Made by a program: the position numbers and the translations under genes. Under the pieces are notes generated by a model, which saw nothing but the letters and a program-made list of their open reading frames with translations, searched no databases and was not told the DNA's origin. Below, piece after piece: positions 1-8,512 of a stretch of 64,000 bases of DNA (the first letter of the stretch is position 1; each line of letters starts with the position of its first letter). The stretch is from positions 126,501-190,500 of the forward strand of contig BLLK01000052.1 of assembly GCA_021927905.1 (NCBI GenBank). Reading direction: 5' to 3'. Source of the DNA: Chaetoceros tenuissimus (taxonomy: Eukaryota > Bacillariophyta > Thalassiosirophyceae > Chaetocerotales > Chaetocerotaceae).

Positions 1-1
1 C

Positions 2-514
2 TCCAAAGAAATCATATCTGAATACGTCGGAAATTATAACTTGTACATTCAAGAACTAGAAAAGAAAGAAAGATGTAAAACTCGTCTTCGTATCGTCAAA
101 ACAGAAGCCAAAGAAGATTTTACAGGTGGGACATCACTTCATGCTGATAGGGTTAACCCTAACCTAGAGAAACCATGGGATCTTCGTTGTATTGGTACTT
201 TCGGCAGCTGGGTGAAAATGTTTGGGTTCACTGAGTCATGTGCAAAAGATGATCCGATTTATATGAAACTCTTGAGTCATGGCAGCTTCGTCATTTTGGA
301 TAAGTATTCATCAGGTGTGGAACCGATGGAAGATGGAACTCGATTCAAACATGCTGCAAATCTTTTACCAAAAGCTGACGAAATTGACGGAGCTTCTATT
401 TACACTTTCGTTTTGGATATCTATTTGAACGAAGATTATGAAGGAGTTGTGTGGGAGACTCCACAAGAGCTTTTGGCATGGATGAAAGAAAAAGGATTTG
501 CGATGAGGGATTGA
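2..514 (+). CDS. Unknown protein, 5' end outside window
   Basis: The frame is open from base 2, so the gene starts before the window; the first possible internal start is a TTG at 41, which is not convincing. It ends with TGA at 512-514. The 171 visible residues are soluble and mixed in charge, with a basic stretch (KKERCKTRLRIVK) near the visible start, a central segment DLRCIGTFGSWVKMFGF and an acidic C-terminal half ending in a short helix. I recognise no family. It converges with the next gene, 58 bp away. Confidence refers to it being a real coding 3' end, not to function. Confidence 0.6.
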   Translation, partial: SKEIISEYVGNYNLYIQELEKKERCKTRLRIVKTEAKEDFTGGTSLHADRVNPNLEKPWDLRCIGTFGSWVKMFGFTESCAKDDPIYMKLLSHGSFVILDKYSSGVEPMEDGTRFKHAANLLPKADEIDGASIYTFVLDIYLNEDYEGVVWETPQELLAWMKEKGFAMRD

Positions 515-572
515 AATAGAATATATAGTTTAGTTTAGGGCTATGACTACGGCGAGGATTAGTCAAGTATGT

Positions 573-1448
573 TTATTGTAATATATAAGAGTGGTTTGTG
601 GCTATTTTCAGAATGCGTAGTGCAAATGATTTCTTTCTAACCCTTGTCAGCATGAGCATAATCATCATGAGTAGATTATAAAAGAATACTTTGGATGAAA
701 AGAATTTGCGCTTCTTCTTCTTGACTAGTTCTTCATCGGAGACGTTTGGTTCATAATCACTCAAGGGGTGAAAGTAACTATCCCATATACCAGTTCCTTC
801 AAGTTTAATTTCTTCTTCGACATATGTCAATGGATCAATGTTGGGATAGGTAGGATATTGATACTTGGAAGAAGATTGACAAATACCTTGATCAAAAGTA
901 CTCTTTCCTTCAATTGACAATCCCTTTTGTACAGTAAATGTCAAGGCGTTACTGTGATGAGCTGCTGCATCGTAAATCTTGTTGTACTTTCCGTCAAGGT
1001 GAATCCATGGCATGAGATTATTCATTTCAGCATAAATGAGTTGATTAATGATATCCGGAAAGAAGTTCGATGCAGGTCCTGATAATTTATCAATACGATT
1101 GATCCATATAACGCCATTATAATTTGCACATGAACTACTAGGTTTGGAAGCATCAGATGCAACTTGAGAACTGTCTTTATCAAAGCGATTAATGTGAATA
1201 ACGTCTCCTTCGTAGAGAAGAAAGAAGATGAATGCAAAGAAGGCAGAGTAATGAAGAAAGCCAAACTTTTGCTTGTATCGAGAACCCTTTTTAGCTTTTC
1301 CAAACTGTTTTGATGTAGATTTCTGTCCCTTATCGATAAGGTTCTTGAGAGACCCTTGAGGATTCTCATCTATTGGAGTTGAGCTCTTTGCTTCTTGCCC
1401 TTCTTCCTTCTTTTTCCAGTTTAAGGCTCTATTTCTCATTTGCACCAT
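573..1448 (-). CDS. Putative type II membrane protein, possibly truncated
   Basis: A 291-residue frame. The N-terminal 65 residues are basic and cytosolic in character, followed by a single hydrophobic anchor (about 67-80, FLHYSAFFAFIFFLLY) and a lumenal region. The segment NGVIWINRIDKLSGPASNFF through MPWIHLD, followed by a GIWDSYFHPLSDYEP stretch, resembles an uncharacterised diatom type II membrane family that I associate with glycosyltransferase-like proteins; that link is memory-based. After SDEEL the protein turns into a Lys-rich then hydrophobic tail unlike the rest. That suggests either reading into an intron or truncation. Only 58 bp separate it from the convergent neighbour, leaving little room for a normal C-terminus. 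Confidence 0.5.
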   Translation of the reverse strand: MVQMRNRALNWKKKEEGQEAKSSTPIDENPQGSLKNLIDKGQKSTSKQFGKAKKGSRYKQKFGFLHYSAFFAFIFFLLYEGDVIHINRFDKDSSQVASDASKPSSSCANYNGVIWINRIDKLSGPASNFFPDIINQLIYAEMNNLMPWIHLDGKYNKIYDAAAHHSNALTFTVQKGLSIEGKSTFDQGICQSSSKYQYPTYPNIDPLTYVEEEIKLEGTGIWDSYFHPLSDYEPNVSDEELVKKKKRKFFSSKVFFYNLLMMIMLMLTRVRKKSFALRILKIATNHSYILQ

Positions 1449-1559
1449 TGTTTTTTCTATTGTGTGCGTAATTGCATCTAGTGTTCCTCTCCTTGTCTTG
1501 ATGCGATCAAAAGGTGAAATGAAAAGATAGGTAGGCTTCTCAAGATCGGAACCTAAAAA

Positions 1560-1614
1560 TTGCGCGCCATAAAATTACAACGGTTTGAATAACCGTCATA
1601 TTTTGTCGACAAAA
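1560..1614. promoter_or_regulatory. Palindrome cluster in intergenic region
   Basis: Three symmetric sites lie within 55 bp between divergent genes: GCGCGCCA at about 1561-1568 (E2F-like core), an AACGGTT/AACCGT inverted repeat at 1579-1596 (MYB-type half-sites), and the perfect 14-bp palindrome TTTTGTCGACAAAA at 1601-1614. The MYB-type half-sites resemble those upstream of the fucosyltransferase-like genes at 4162 and 6438. Regulatory role is inferred from symmetry and position only. Confidence 0.35.
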
Positions 1615-1883
1615 TTTCACATTACATGCGTTGAATTCTTGTTGGTGAAAGAAGAGAAAAAGACTGACACCACAAACAGGCATATAAAGACAACATAAAC
1701 AAAGAGGCGACTGAAAATACTTCTCTTTTAGAAAAGAAAGACTTGGCTTCGAGTGGAGATAAAAGTAGTACTGACAACAAGAGTTTTGAGCACAAATCAA
1801 GTGATGAAGAAGCTCCTCATTTTGAAGCCAATAGTCATGCATTTGAGCCTTTAACTTTCAAAACACAAGAAGACTAGGAGAGA

Positions 1884-3110
1884 TTGGCATATATAAAATC
1901 TAAATCATGGGAAGCTGTAGCAGATAGAAAACTATTTATAGAAAAGACATTTCGATGGATAAAGTTACTGTGTACTATTACAGGTGTGATATTGAATACA
2001 ATTGCATCAATTCTTGATGATGAGAACCAATGGAGAAAATGGCTTTCTATTACTGGAAGCTTCCTTATTTTTCTACTGCCATGGGCTGAATCGTATTTGA
2101 GTGTCGAAAAAGTGACTGAGAGAGTCGACGCACGTTTGATATCTCAACAAATTAAAAGTGAAATGTGGAAATCTATTGCAGGCATTCAAGATTACAACAA
2201 TAGAGATAGTCTCACTGCGCAACGTACTCTTGTTGAAAATATACAGAAAATTACTAACGAATATGTCAATGAGCCTTCGGAGAAAGTGAATATCCATCCT
2301 CTCTCAAATCTACATTCATTTCATGATGACATGAAGGATCGTAGCGGTTGTAATTGTTGTAGCTTCCTGAAATACTTGAAATATTATGCATGTTTCAATT
2401 GCTGCTCGAGTAGCAAAGCAGTTATGAAGCAAAAGGAGTGGAGTGAACGCTTTGACAAAAACTTCTCCATCAAAATACAGAACCAAGAGGAAACAGATGC
2501 TAATTCAGAACAGAAACTACGAAACTTTTACATCAAGAAAAGAGTAAAGAGGGCCATTCAACTAAAAACAAGGAAAGCAGAAGAGTTAAGAGGTCCAATC
2601 TTTTGGTACAGTAGTTCTGAAAAGATATTTGCTCTCATGTCTGGTGCTCTAGGATTACTTTTGAACACAGGCAACTTTACGTTAACAACTGATGGCCTTG
2701 ACACTGATGGTGCAGTACGAAGCGCTTTTAGTAAGCTATTGTCGAAGTCAAGTTTATTTTCTACGACATTCATGACAATGAGTTCTACTTTTGGAGCTGG
2801 TCTTGCAGCTCGTGGATATAGAGAAGAATGCAATGACCTATGGGCTGCAGCAATTGCTTTAGATGATCTTTATATAGAATTCTTCAAAAGAAAAATGAAA
2901 GCAGATGAAGAAGAAGATACAGGAAACACATCATTCGAGAACTTGCAAGAAAATGACAACACAAATGATGAGTTATCAATGTGGGAACAATTTGTTATAG
3001 ATTTCGAAAGTATACATCAAACGCAGAGATTAAAGACTTTGACAAGACAAGTGGAAAAGGCAAAGAAGAAGAAATTGAGTAATAAACATTCAAGCGTTTC
3101 CAATGATTAA
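1884..3110 (+). CDS. SLATT-like membrane protein, start unresolved
   Basis: The 408-residue frame begins at a TTG because a TAG lies in frame at 1875-1877. The 68 codons upstream of that TAG (1668-1874) are open, Ser/Glu/Lys rich and look coding, so the true N-terminus is probably upstream. Either TAG marks the end of an intron or it is a nonsense mutation. Two hydrophobic segments (about 26-46 and 54-74) are followed by a helix ending in RLISQQIKSEMWKS. This arrangement is like SLATT/DUF4231 two-helix membrane domains, where an (A/S)xxxKSE motif follows TM2. A Cys-rich patch (GCNCC, CFNCC) lies near 155-175, and two weaker hydrophobic segments near 250-310. The C-terminus is acidic then Lys-rich. 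Function unknown; the SLATT resemblance is inference. Confidence 0.6.
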   Translation: MAYIKSKSWEAVADRKLFIEKTFRWIKLLCTITGVILNTIASILDDENQWRKWLSITGSFLIFLLPWAESYLSVEKVTERVDARLISQQIKSEMWKSIAGIQDYNNRDSLTAQRTLVENIQKITNEYVNEPSEKVNIHPLSNLHSFHDDMKDRSGCNCCSFLKYLKYYACFNCCSSSKAVMKQKEWSERFDKNFSIKIQNQEETDANSEQKLRNFYIKKRVKRAIQLKTRKAEELRGPIFWYSSSEKIFALMSGALGLLLNTGNFTLTTDGLDTDGAVRSAFSKLLSKSSLFSTTFMTMSSTFGAGLAARGYREECNDLWAAAIALDDLYIEFFKRKMKADEEEDTGNTSFENLQENDNTNDELSMWEQFVIDFESIHQTQRLKTLTRQVEKAKKKKLSNKHSSVSND

Positions 3111-3214
3111 TTAGACTTCTCGAAAGACAACTGGAGAATAGAAACGAAGATAGTTTCTCCAATGGATTCAATGAAAAATATGCATAAGTAGTTATTATTC
3201 AAAATTCTGTAACT

Positions 3215-3943
3215 CTATTTTCTATTCTTCCATCTTCCTACTAGACTCTTTTGTACTCGACTATTCACAACCGCCTGCTTCGTATTAGACTTATCAATAG
3301 TTTCAGTAACAGCATCCATCTGTTTATTCTGTGCATCAGCCTCTTCTCTAATTTGCATAGACAAATCATTCAAATTATCCAAGACACCGTCCATAGCTCC
3401 CAACATATCATCAATTTCCGCATCATTCTGTTGAATATTCTTCATTTTTGCATTTTCTTCATTGGTCAAGTCTTCATTTTTATGATTCAACTCTACAGGC
3501 TTGGCAGTCTGTACATCTTGCGCTTTAGGCCTTCTCGAGACTACTTTCCGACTTCGAACTACACCATTAGATCCAGGAACAGGAGTCGGAACACCAGTAC
3601 TACTACCCGAGGTAGCACTCGACTTGACCACACCTGCCTCGACAGATGCCTTGACTTCCTTCTTGGCGGCACGTTTCTGTCTTCCAAAGAATTTACCCGT
3701 CCACCGGTCGAATGAATTCAGAGCCTGATCTGTTTTTCTCAATTCATATTCCATACGTTTGGCATCCTTGTGGACATTTTCAGTTTGCTTTCTTTGATTT
3801 TTGAGGGTAGAGAGGGTATTTTCTCCTAGTTCTTGTGTCTGCTCTGTTTGTTGTTGCATTCTATAGATTGCATCTTTAGTTCGCTGCTGGACGTCTGCTG
3901 TTGCATCGAGTGCTTCTTCGTTAGTTTTGAGTTCCGATGCCAT
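3215..3943 (-). CDS. SNAP-25-type Qbc SNARE
   Basis: A 242-residue protein without introns, built like SNAP-25 with two SNARE coiled coils joined by a linker. The Qb helix spans about 15-80 (TLSTLKNQRKQTENV, zero-layer Gln near residue 50). The Qc helix spans about 175-235 (DNLNDLSMQIREEADAQNKQ, zero-layer Gln near 205). Heptad hydrophobic spacing is retained on both sides of each Gln. SNAP-25 proteins supply two of the four helices of the SNARE bundle in membrane fusion, usually exocytosis. I see no Cys in the protein, so the palmitoylated linker of animal SNAP-25 is absent; a basic stretch (RQKRAAKKEVK, about 88-98) could contact membranes instead. It is divergent to the first fucosyltransferase-like gene, sharing a 392-bp intergenic region. 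Confidence 0.9.
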   Translation of the reverse strand: MASELKTNEEALDATADVQQRTKDAIYRMQQQTEQTQELGENTLSTLKNQRKQTENVHKDAKRMEYELRKTDQALNSFDRWTGKFFGRQKRAAKKEVKASVEAGVVKSSATSGSSTGVPTPVPGSNGVVRSRKVVSRRPKAQDVQTAKPVELNHKNEDLTNEENAKMKNIQQNDAEIDDMLGAMDGVLDNLNDLSMQIREEADAQNKQMDAVTETIDKSNTKQAVVNSRVQKSLVGRWKNRK

Positions 3944-4137
3944 GATTGCTGAAATTATATGAAATGTTCTTTCTTCTCGGGGGTCAACTCTATGTTTCTG
4001 CTAAGTTGTTTAGAAGGCCGAGATCTGTGATGACTTCGATAGTACACTGTAAGGCAAGTTACATATTTTGTAATTGTACTACCTCACTGAAGAATAATGA
4101 AACGATTGATCGGCAAATTCAAGGAACTTTTGTGTCA

Positions 4138-4175
4138 TTGACAGCTGTCAAGATTTGATTCTAACGGAGCCGTTA
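4138..4175. promoter_or_regulatory. TGACA/TGTCA palindrome plus MYB-like inverted repeat
   Basis: TTGACAGCTGTCAA (4138-4151, perfect 14-bp palindrome) is followed 10 bp later by TAACGGAGCCGTTA (4162-4175). The pair lies 185 bp upstream of the ATG at 4336 and also upstream of the divergent SNARE gene. The same order recurs before the second fucosyltransferase-like gene (6412-6453). TGACAGCTGTCA matches the known palindromic site of TALE homeodomain proteins of the TGIF/MEIS class, and AACGG is the core bound by three-repeat MYBs. Binding here is inference. Confidence 0.55.
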
Positions 4176-4335
4176 TTTTAGGCCAAATAGGTATGTTTTG
4201 TTGGTGAAGGGTTGAGTTCTGTGCGCACGGCGAAGAAAAAAAATGTGACATTTTTTCGCGAGGTATTGCATTTATATTGAAATCTTTCTCTCCTTTCCAC
4301 ATTCATATACTATTCAAGTTGAGCTTCAAATTCCA

Positions 4336-6175
4336 ATGATCGTTAACATGAGATCAGAAGCAAAGAAGGAGACAATTAATGAGAGTAAGCTCGAGTTCAA
4401 GCCTCAGATTCTACCGTCTTCTCGTAAACAAAAGAAGCCATTCATGAATACGAAGAAACGAACATTTTGTGTTCTCTATTCAACTCTTGCAACGATTCTC
4501 TTAGTTGTCTTTTCAAACATTAGAAGATGCCACGAAGAAATAGTAAAAGAGGCAGTCTATCAAGCACTCACTACCATGGATGTAGAATCTAAAAACGAAA
4601 TTATGCAACGAGCCAAGTCCATTCCTTCGTCCTCTTTGAGAGAAAGACATCATCCCATTGCTGGATTGAATTGTAAAGATCATGGTGGACCTTTTGATCC
4701 TTCGGAGATGGTTTATTGGGATGACATTCCTGCTGATTCTAAGTATGTTTCACCTTTTCATGATGAAGAAAAGTACATTACGTTTGAACCAGATAGAGGT
4801 AAGAAGAAGATGATGATGAGATATAGTACGTTCTTTCATGCAATGGCTCACTTCTATGTTTATAGGTGGATGGAATAATATACGAATGGCATATGAGACC
4901 ATACTAGTCTTGGCACATGCTACAGGTCGTACACTTGTATTACCACCTGAACAGGAAATGTATCTACTCACGGATGGCGAAGGTAAAAAGTCATTTACAT
5001 TCAATGATTTCTTTCATTTAGAATCTATTTCAAGAGAACACAAAGGAATGAATATCATTACCATGGAGGAATTTCTAAAAAAGAAGGCAATCACTGGTCA
5101 ATTGACCTCTTTGCCACCTGATAACAAAGCAGATTGGAATGGACAAGATTTGGATGCACTTTGGAAATATCTTCGTCGTGTAGGGAAGTACCCTAACTGG
5201 GATCCTGAAAAGTGTATAGCTGCTATTCCATCTGATAAAGATGGGAACAATGTAAAGCTTTTGAAACAGATGATGGCTGACTTACAGTCGGGAAAGTATG
5301 GACCTCTCCCTGACCCCTATGTAGAATTCATCAATAATCCAGTGCCTGTCGATGCGGAACCAATCTATAGATTGAGAGAAATGCTTGCTGGAAGGAACGA
5401 ACTATGTATTTACAATGAATCTTTGCAGAAAGAGCCCTTACTACATTTTAAAATGGAATTTGAAAAGGATTCCACTGAAAGCTCAGCACGAATGTTGACT
5501 CATTTCTATGCTTTTGTTTTCTTTCAAGATTGGAAGCAAGATCTTTTCTACAAGAGATTTGTGAGGGACCATATCCGTTACGTCGATGAGATAATGTGTG
5601 CTGCGGCAAGAATAGTTGAGGCTGTACGAGAACGATCAAGAAATTACAATCATGCAAACTCGGAAGGTCTCTATAATAGTTGGCATGTAAGAAGAGGTGA
5701 TTTTCAATATACTGAAGTCAAAGTGGATGTTGAACAATTGTATAAAGAATCGGAGGAGCAGTTGAAGGATGGTTCAAAGTCTCTGTACATTGCAACAGAT
5801 GAACATAACAAAACTTTCTTTGAACATGGACCATTGAGGCAAAATTATGATGTTATGTTCTTGGATGATTTTATGCATCTCATTGAAGGTATGAATCCAA
5901 ATTACTATGGAATGTTAGACCAATTAGTTGCTGCTAGAGGTGAAGTATTCTTTGGAACTTGGTTCAGCACTCTATCTGGATACATTAATCGAATGAGAGG
6001 CTACTATTCGACAAAGAATAAGTCAGAAGGATATGAATTAGGTACAATACAAAGTTACTACTTTTTCCCCCATGATATCAAGTTTGACATGCTCCAGTAT
6101 CGAGCAATAAGAGAAGCAATTTGGATGAGAGAATACCCTACAAGTTGGAGAGATATTGACAAGAGTCTGAAATAG
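4336..6175 (+). CDS. GDP-fucose protein O-fucosyltransferase-like, copy 1
   Basis: Two exons, 4336-4798 and 4866-6175, give 590 residues. The intron (4799-4865, 67 nt) was placed by matching the intronless third paralogue across FEPD-(R/A)-GG. A cytosolic basic N-terminus and one anchor (about 45-62) suggest a type II Golgi/ER protein. Features of the O-FucT family (PF10250 type) are GGWNNIRMAYE followed by ATGRTLVLPPE (about 155-190), the basic HVRRGDF motif (about 427-433), YIATDE, and a C-terminal FGTWFSTLSGYINRMRGYY. In the family the GG-N-R loop and the HxRRGD Arg contact GDP-fucose. The protein substrate is unknown. It is in tandem with copy 2 (6579); coding and upstream sequence were duplicated together. 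An in-frame ATG five codons in (4348) could also serve as start. Confidence 0.85.
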
Positions 6176-6411
6176 ATTTAAACTTAATATTATAAAATAT
6201 TCATAAAACGTGCTTCCATTAATGTTTTGTTTGTTTTCCCTCTAGCTAAATCGAAGTACTCTTTATTACTTCTTTGCTTTTCGCTATGGCAAGTTACATA
6301 TTCTATAGGTGTACTACCTTACTAAGAACTGAAGAATGAATGATGAAACGATGGATCGCACAAAACTTTTCCTCGTTCAATGTTAATTAATGCAAATTTT
6401 TCAATGACATC

Positions 6412-6453
6412 TTGACACTGTCAAGATTGGATTCTTCTAACGGGAAACCGTTA
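6412..6453. promoter_or_regulatory. TGACA/TGTCA palindrome plus MYB-like inverted repeat, copy 2
   Basis: TTGACACTGTCAA (6412-6424, one-base spacer) and TAACGGGAAACCGTTA (6438-6453) lie 155 bp upstream of the ATG at 6579. Order and spacing match the element at 4138-4175, although the bases around and inside both palindromes have changed. That pattern suggests the half-sites are under selection. Confidence 0.5.
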
Positions 6454-6578
6454 TTTTAGGCTTCTCACCAAGAGAACATATCCCTAACTTGAGTTATTTC
6501 TCTCGCTCCTTCACTTTGTTTAGAAACTATCTTCTGCTCTCCTCATAGGAAACATAAGTCTGCATCGTTCTCGTAACC

Positions 6579-8440
6579 ATGAATCCCCAATCACCTTCAG
6601 AAGAAAAGAAGGACAAGAAGAAGAAGAGCAAGCTCGAGTTCAAGCCTCATGTTTTACCTTCTCGTAAACAAAAGAAGCCGTTTTTGCTGAATAGGGAAAA
6701 AAAGAAATGTATTCTCTATTCAACTCTTGCAACGATCCTGCTGATTGTATTTACAAATATTACAAGATGTCACGATGCAATATTAAAAGAAGCAGTCTAT
6801 CAAGCACTCACTACCATAGATGTAGAATCTAAAAATGAAAATATGCAGCGAGCAAAATCTATCCCTTCGCCTTTGTTGAGAAAGAAACATCATCCCATTG
6901 CTGGATTGAATTGTAAAGATCACGGCGGTCCTTCTGATCCTTCGGAGATGGTGTATTGGGATGACATTCCTGCTGATTCTAAGTATGTTTCACCTTTTTA
7001 CGATGAAGAGAAATACATCACTTTTGAACCTGATCGAGGTAAGTAGAAGTAGAACAAGATATATGTTAGCTCTCGCAGTTTCTTTCTTTAATATAGCTGA
7101 CTCATATTTGCATAGGTGGATGGAATAATATACGAATGGCATATGAGGCCATACTAGTCTTGGCACATGCTACAGGTCGTACACTCGTTCTACCACCTGA
7201 AAAGGAAATGTACCTACTATGGGATGGAGAAGGTAAAAAGTCATTTACATTCAATGATTTCTTTCATTTAGAATCTATTTCAAAAGAGCACAAAGGAATG
7301 AATATCATTACCATGGAGGAATTTCTCAAAAAGAAGGCAATCACTGGTCAATTGAAACGAAGAAAGACTCAAGAAGTATATTTACCTCCCGATAACAAGA
7401 CAGATTGGAATGGACAAGATTTGGATCCTCTTTGGAAATATCTTCGTCGTGTAGGGAAGTACCCTAACTGGGATCCTGAAAAGTGTATAGCTGCTATTCC
7501 ATCTGATAAAGATGGTAATAATATACAGGTTTTGAAACAAATGATGGCTGATTTGCAGTCGGGAAAGTATGGTCCTATTCCTGATCCTGATAAAGAATTC
7601 ATCAATAATCCAGTGCCTGTCGATGCGGAACCAATCTATAGATTGAGAGAAATGCTTGCTGGAAGGAAAGAACTTTGTACTTACAATGAATCTTTGCAAA
7701 AGGAGCCTTTACTACATTTTAAAATGGAGTATGAAAGGGATTCATTTGATAGTTCCGCACGAATGTTGACTCATTTCTATGCATTCATCTTCTTTCAGGA
7801 TTGGAAACAAGATCTTTTCTACAAGAGATTTGTAAGGGATCATATTCGATACATTGACGATATCATGTGCGCAGCTGCTCGAATAGTTGAGGCTGTACGA
7901 GAACGGTCAAGGAATTACAATCGTGCAAACTTGAAAGGATTGTACGATAGTTGGCATGTCAGAAGAGGAGACTTTCAGTATACTCACGTCAAAGTTGGAG
8001 TGGATGAGTTGTATAAAGAATCTGAGGAGCAATTGAGGGATGGGTCAAAGTCTTTGTACATCGCAACTGATGAACGTGACAAGTCTTTCTTTGAACCTTT
8101 GAGGCAAACATATGATGTTATGTTTATGGACGACTTTATGCATCTGATTGAAGGAGTGAACCCGAATTACTACGGGATGCTGGATCAATTAGTAGCGTCA
8201 AGAGGTGAAGTATTCTTTGGTACTTATTATAGTACTCTATCTGGATACATCAATCGTATGAGAGGATACTATTCGACCAAGAATAAGTCAGAAGGATATG
8301 AACTTGGTGCTTTGCAAAGCTACTATTTCCTACCTCATGACATCAAGCACGACATGACTCATTATCAAGCAGTCCGACCAGCACATTTTATGAGAGAATA
8401 CCCTACAAGTTGGAGAGATATTGACAAAAGTCTGAAATAG
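6579..8440 (+). CDS. GDP-fucose protein O-fucosyltransferase-like, copy 2
   Basis: Exons 6579-7038 and 7116-8440 encode 594 residues. The intron (7039-7115, 77 nt) sits at exactly the same place as in copy 1, inside the GG codons of the nucleotide-sugar motif. Domain order is the same: Lys-rich cytosolic start, anchor near 46-62, HHPIAGLNCKDHGGPSDPSE stem region, GGWNNIRMAYE, HVRRGDF (about 433), YIATDE and GTYYSTLSGYINRMRGYY. It differs from copy 1 by an insertion (KRRKTQEVY) before the PPDNK segment. Very high similarity to copy 1 in coding and upstream sequence shows a fairly recent tandem duplication. All family motifs are intact, so both copies are probably active; the acceptor is not predictable from sequence. 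Confidence 0.85.
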
Positions 8441-8512
8441 AATATTAAAGGAACATCTAAAATTGTAAAACTACTTGATATGATTTGTGCTAGTCTTTGA
8501 CATCGTTGAATA

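Noticed and set aside
4838-4865. Start of fucosyltransferase-like copy 1 at 4838
   Set aside because: These bases are within the intron; alignment to the paralogues places exon 2 from 4866.
7369-7699. Minus-strand frames opposite fucosyltransferase-like copy 2
   Set aside because: They are shadows of a strongly supported coding exon; similar antisense frames occur opposite most long exons here.
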